A stretch of DNA of 8,735 nt, taken from assembly GCA_030679805.1 (NCBI GenBank), contig JAUXST010000162.1, forward strand, positions 1-8,735, read 5' to 3'. Positions within the stretch are counted from its first letter, which is position 1, and every line of letters begins with the position of its first letter. The notes beneath the pieces were generated by a model. That model did not search any database and was not told the origin of the DNA. It was given only the letters and a program-made list of their open reading frames with translations. The stretch comes from Reyranella sp. (lineage in GTDB: Bacteria > Pseudomonadota > Alphaproteobacteria > Reyranellales > Reyranellaceae). The position numbers and the translations under genes are program-made. Below are positions 6,949 to 8,735 of this stretch, in pieces.

Positions 6949-7035
6949 GATCCCCCTCCCCTCCCTCCCCCTTCGGGGGCGGGGGAAAGATCAAACCCCC
7001 GCCCCCAAAGGGGGAGGGCTGGGGTGGGGGTCATG
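6949..7035. repeat. Palindromic C-rich repeat doublet 2 (two REP-like units, inverted)
   Basis: This has the same architecture as the doublet at 6441-6540. Unit R3 (plus, 6949-6985) begins GATCCCCCTCCCC and has stem CCCCC (6967-6971)/GGGGG (6975-6979) with loop TTC. Unit R4 (minus, 6996-7035) begins CATGACCCCCACCCC and has stem CCCCC (7002-7006)/GGGGG (7010-7014) with loop AAA. The two units are separated by a 10-nt AT-rich spacer (6986-6995). R4 and R2 differ at only about five of 33 aligned positions. It lies between the 5' region of the DUF559 gene and the 3' end of the HTH protein gene (7126), where it could also act as a transcript-end structure. Confidence 0.87.
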
Positions 7036-7125
7036 CCGTGTCGCATGAAACACGACGAATCGAAAATCCGGACCGGCCCTTTCCGTCGTCTTCGTCTCGC
7101 CGTGCAAATCCTTGGCAGGCCTCGC

Positions 7126-7878
7126 TTATCCGCCGCCGAACGGCCGCTCGGGGAGTCGCATGGAAGGCGACATTTCGGAAATCCGTTTCCGCACTTCCGC
7201 CTCGACGCGATAGCCGAAGGTGCGCTCGATGCTTTCGCGATAGGCCTGCTCGTTGCGCAGCAGCTGCGCCTTCTCGGCCGCGACCCGGCGCTCGACCTCG
7301 GCGTCCATGTCTCGCTTGGCCTGCTCGCGCTCGCGCGCCCGGTCGAAACGGTTCAGCACCCGCATCAGCATGGAGTTGTCGTGGCGCTCGACGGTGGCGA
7401 CCTGCTTGCCGCCATAGTAGCGCGGCGCCTTCTCGACCCCGGCGGCGCGCTGCAGCGCCAGCTCCTCCAGCACCTCGGCGCGGTGCGCCAGCAGGTTGTT
7501 GTAGCGCCCGGCGAAGATCGGATTGGTCGCCCGCCAGCGCTGCACGGTGCGCGGCGTGACGCCGGTGCGCGCCGCCGCATCGCCGACCGAACCGGAGCGT
7601 TCGAACTGGCGCAGGAAATAGGTTTGCAGCCGCTTGGGCGTCGGCCGCTTGGGCGGCCCCTGCAGGGCGCGCTTGAGTGCGTTGGGCGCATTGGCGATGC
7701 GCTTCTCCGACGCGATGCGCTCGCGTTCCTCCTGGGCGGGCAAATCCTCTTCGCGGGCGAGGGCCGTAATCTCGGAATGCGAGAGCTTGTCGTAGGGCGG
7801 CGGCAGGCGGGCGTCGGCGCCGTAGAAGTTGAGCGTATCCAGGGCTTGTCGGGCGGTCATGGTCACTGTCACGGTCAT
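7126..7878 (-). CDS. Helix-turn-helix protein resembling phage terminase small subunits
   Basis: Protein of 250 residues. The central part (about 84-180) follows a pattern I associate with terminase-small-subunit-like HTH proteins of alphaproteobacteria: a helix ending FERSGSVGDAAARTGVTPRTVQRWRATNP (the HTH about 96-120), then ALQRAAGVEKAPRYYGGKQV and a HDNSMLMRVLNRF block. The N-terminal 80 residues are polar and include a basic PPKRPTPKR stretch. Residues about 180-236 are highly charged (RAREREQAKRDMDAEVERR) and probably form a long helix or coiled coil. The start ATG 7878-7876 is preceded by GGAG at 8 nt spacing; a GTG at 7899 would include that site and is rejected. No large terminase, portal or other phage gene is in view, so it may be a domesticated DNA-binding protein. 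A promoter with TTGACA lies upstream. Function is uncertain beyond DNA binding. Confidence 0.75.
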   Translation of the reverse strand: MTVTVTMTARQALDTLNFYGADARLPPPYDKLSHSEITALAREEDLPAQEERERIASEKRIANAPNALKRALQGPPKRPTPKRLQTYFLRQFERSGSVGDAAARTGVTPRTVQRWRATNPIFAGRYNNLLAHRAEVLEELALQRAAGVEKAPRYYGGKQVATVERHDNSMLMRVLNRFDRAREREQAKRDMDAEVERRVAAEKAQLLRNEQAYRESIERTFGYRVEAEVRKRISEMSPSMRLPERPFGGG

Positions 7879-7922
7879 GGGGAGGTCTCCTCTTCTCACC
7901 TTCCGGCGCGGGTTGAGGTAGG

Positions 7923-7950
7923 ATTATGGAGGATAGTATATTCCTGTCAA
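7923..7950 (-). promoter_or_regulatory. Sigma-70-type promoter of the HTH protein gene
   Basis: On the minus strand a perfect -35 TTGACA (7950-7945) is followed after 16 nt by CATAAT (7928-7923; five of six match TATAAT). Transcription would start near 7916, giving a leader of about 38 nt before the ATG at 7878. The boxes sit in an AT-rich island (about 7915-7966) that stands out from the GC-rich surroundings. This is the best consensus promoter in the window. Confidence 0.75.
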
Positions 7951-7956
7951 TATCCT
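7930..7956. promoter_or_regulatory. Inverted repeat overlapping the promoter, possible operator
   Basis: AGGATA (7930-7935) and TATCCT (7951-7956) are exact reverse complements 15 nt apart, bracketing the -35 box and spacer. A further AGGATT (7920-7925) is spaced 10 nt from the first arm, one helical turn, and overlaps the -10 box. Bound protein here would block RNA polymerase; the HTH protein encoded downstream is an obvious candidate for autoregulation, which is inference. Confidence 0.35.
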
Positions 7957-8059
7957 ATATATAGCGATCACCCGCCGGCGATGACAGCACGGTGCTTGCA
8001 CGATGAAGCTTTGGGTAGCGGCTTCAGATGAAGCGCGAGCCCGTCCGCTGGCAGGAGCG

Positions 8060-8215
8060 TCAGCGGTCCGACAGGGCGGTGCTGGGGGAGCCGGCTTTCG
8101 CTGCCACGAGCGATATGCCAGCGATGAGGGCCATGGCGCCCATGACGACGACGAAGGTCACCAACCACGGGCGCCATGGTCCGCCGACAGACGCACCTGG
8201 CTCGAGCCTGCCCAT
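8060..8215 (-). CDS. 51-residue single-pass membrane microprotein
   Basis: Short gene that translates cleanly from ATG 8215-8213 to TGA 8062-8060. The product has a polar N-terminus of 16 residues (R3, E5, R15), one strong hydrophobic segment at about 17-39 (WLVTFVVVMGAMALIAGISLVAA) with small residues in a helix-like pattern, and a 12-residue polar tail starting K40. Its ATG overlaps the stop of the zinc-ribbon gene as TGATG, so the two are probably translated in a coupled way. The evidence that it is real is the continuous membrane helix and the exact overlap; other frames here give arginine-rich nonsense. No family is recognised. It probably sits in the inner membrane, perhaps as partner or anchor for the zinc-ribbon protein. 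No terminator is visible downstream. Confidence 0.65.
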   Translation of the reverse strand: MGRLEPGASVGGPWRPWLVTFVVVMGAMALIAGISLVAAKAGSPSTALSDR

Positions 8216-8436
8216 CAAGCGCCGCCGGGAACGGGCCCGTTCATGGCCCGCCCCATGACGTCGCTCTCGTCATCTGACGTTCCCACGCAGTTTCGCTCGT
8301 ACTGGACCTCCAGGGCCGCGCCGCAGGCGGTACATTTCAGTCCCTTGGCGCCCAGCGTGTTCCAGTCGACGACAATGCCGCTGGGCTTGGCGCACGCCGG
8401 GCATTCGGCTGTTTCGTCGATCTTGGCGATTTGCAC
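8215..8436 (-). CDS. Small zinc-ribbon protein (73 aa)
   Basis: Four cysteines form two knuckles, CPAC (C12, C15) and CTAC (C35, C38), separated by 19 residues. This is a zinc-ribbon spacing as in transcription-factor or rubredoxin-like ribbons. Between them lies VVDWNTLGAKGLK; a strand-like ALEVQYER follows, and the tail from about residue 52 is acidic then Gly/Pro-rich and probably disordered. The start is GTG 8436-8434, with GGAG about 7 nt upstream; no ATG upstream fits. The stop overlaps the ATG of the 51-residue membrane protein. The gene is separated from the OmpA-family gene by 89 nt that include a strong hairpin. Similar small ribbons often bind RNA polymerase, ribosomes or nucleic acids, but nothing here tells which; the family is not recognised more closely. 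Confidence 0.75.
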   Translation of the reverse strand: MQIAKIDETAECPACAKPSGIVVDWNTLGAKGLKCTACGAALEVQYERNCVGTSDDESDVMGRAMNGPVPGGA

Positions 8437-8453
8437 TCTGCTCTCCGACGGCC

Positions 8454-8481
8454 GCCACGCCCAACGAACGGTGGGCGTGGC
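8454..8481. terminator. Perfect 10-bp hairpin between the OmpA-family and zinc-ribbon genes
   Basis: GCCACGCCCA (8454-8463) and TGGGCGTGGC (8472-8481) are exact reverse complements around an 8-nt loop. It lies downstream of the OmpA-family stop (8526) and 18 nt upstream of the zinc-ribbon GTG. There is no T-run on either strand, so it is not a standard intrinsic terminator. It could be a Rho-assisted end, an mRNA 3' stabiliser, or a structured leader of the next gene. Confidence 0.4.
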
Positions 8482-8506
8482 TGGCGCTTCCTGGTTCGCG
8501 TCCTAA

Positions 8507-8536
8507 TCGGTCACTGGATAGTCGGTCACTGGATGA
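8507..8536. repeat. 15-nt tandem duplication at the OmpA-family stop codon
   Basis: TCGGTCACTGGAT occurs at 8507-8519 and again at 8522-8534, a 15-nt period (units 8507-8521 and 8522-8536). On the minus strand this duplicates the end of the coding sequence with its stop, so ATCCAGTGACCGA is read twice in a row. The second copy is outside the gene. It looks like a slippage or short tandem duplication event. Confidence 0.85.
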
Positions 8537-8735
8537 CGATTTCGACGCGGCGGTTCTGCGGCTCGCGGACACCGTCGGCGGTCTTGACCAGCAGGCCGGC
8601 CTCGCCGCGGCCGATCACCGTGATCGCCGTCGCCGGCACGCCTTCACGCACCAGCGCGTCCTTGACCGTGTTCGCACGACGTAGCGACAGCGCCATGTTG
8701 TAGGCTTCCGGGCCCGACGTGTCGGTGTGGCCGGT
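8526..8735 (-). CDS. OmpA-family peptidoglycan-binding protein, C-terminal fragment
   Basis: The gene runs off the right edge; 69 C-terminal residues remain, ending at TGA 8528-8526. They are the second half of an OmpA C-terminal domain, which holds the outer membrane to peptidoglycan: TGHTD at the very start of the fragment (its Asp corresponds to the diaminopimelate-binding residue of E. coli OmpA), then YNMALSLRRANTVKDAL, whose Arg is the other ligand-binding residue, GVPATAITVIGRGE, and the closing QNRRVEIVI. All positions needed for peptidoglycan binding are kept. The N-terminal part, which would show whether this is a porin-like, Pal-like lipoprotein or MotB-like protein, is outside the window; TADGVREPQNRRVEIVI endings are common in alphaproteobacterial envelope OmpA proteins. 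Whether it shares a transcript with the zinc-ribbon gene is unclear because of the hairpin between them. Confidence 0.92.
   Translation of the reverse strand, partial: TGHTDTSGPEAYNMALSLRRANTVKDALVREGVPATAITVIGRGEAGLLVKTADGVREPQNRRVEIVIQ

Noticed and set aside
6441..7035. CRISPR array
   Set aside because: There are only two inverted doublets, with units in opposite orientation, no regular spacers and a gene in between.
6717..7046. Minus-strand open frame of 109 codons starting in repeat doublet 2
   Set aside because: It begins with repeat-coded Pro/Gly sequence and continues in a different frame from the conserved DUF559 residues, so it is not the true start of that gene.
6769..8031. Long plus-strand open frame of about 420 codons
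   Set aside because: It crosses the DUF559 5' region, a repeat doublet, the whole HTH gene in antisense and its promoter; no start site or domain supports it.
7982..8040. GAAGC/GCTTC inverted repeats downstream of the microprotein as a terminator
   Set aside because: Stems of only 5 bp, no T-run; not enough to call.
7968..8177. Minus-strand 69-codon frame overlapping the 51-residue microprotein
   Set aside because: Its product is Arg/His-rich with no pattern, whereas the overlapping frame gives a continuous membrane helix with a coupled start.

Overview
The window looks like chromosomal DNA of a high-GC alphaproteobacterium. Gene families and protein style (leucine/isoleucine/valine-type ABC binding protein beside an acyl-CoA ligase, many SDR oxidoreductases, C-rich palindromic repeats, a DUF559 gene) fit Rhodospirillales/Reyranella- or Rhizobiales-like soil bacteria. 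That placement is an impression from protein style, not a search result. There are no rRNA, tRNA, CRISPR or recognisable transposase genes. The genes are closely packed, with two convergent pairs separated by only 9 nt.

Layout. 1-336: C-terminal end of a long-chain acyl-CoA synthetase. 431-1594: periplasmic branched-chain amino acid-type ABC substrate-binding protein with its own promoter candidate and a strong intrinsic terminator (1615-1648). 1652-2334 (minus): two tandem paralogous small lipoproteins joined by an ATGA overlap, with no function I recognise. 2398-3931 (plus): two paralogous NAD-type SDR dehydrogenases overlapping by 14 nt. 3941-4825 (minus): alpha/beta hydrolase. 4897-5637 (plus): 2-oxoglutarate/Fe(II) dioxygenase of the amino acid hydroxylase type. 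5647-6417 (minus): NADP-type SDR resembling DHRS4. 6441-7035: two doublets of C-rich palindromic repeats bracketing a Vsr-like DUF559 nuclease gene. 7126-7878 (minus): terminase-small-subunit-like helix-turn-helix protein with a clear sigma-70 promoter in an AT-rich island. 8060-8436 (minus): a zinc-ribbon protein translationally coupled to a 51-residue single-helix membrane protein. 8526-8735 (minus): C-terminus of an OmpA-family peptidoglycan-binding protein.

How the genes may work together: the left two thirds reads as accessory catabolism. It could take up a small carboxylated or amino-acid-like substrate, activate it with CoA, hydroxylate it with the 2OG dioxygenase, oxidise alcohols with the SDRs and cleave esters or C-C bonds with the hydrolase. 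No single substrate can be deduced. The right third is different in kind: repeats, a nuclease, a phage-like DNA-binding protein and small membrane/zinc proteins. No stretch over 300 nt lacks a gene. The largest gap, 6863-7125, holds the second repeat doublet and the remnant 5' end of the DUF559 gene.
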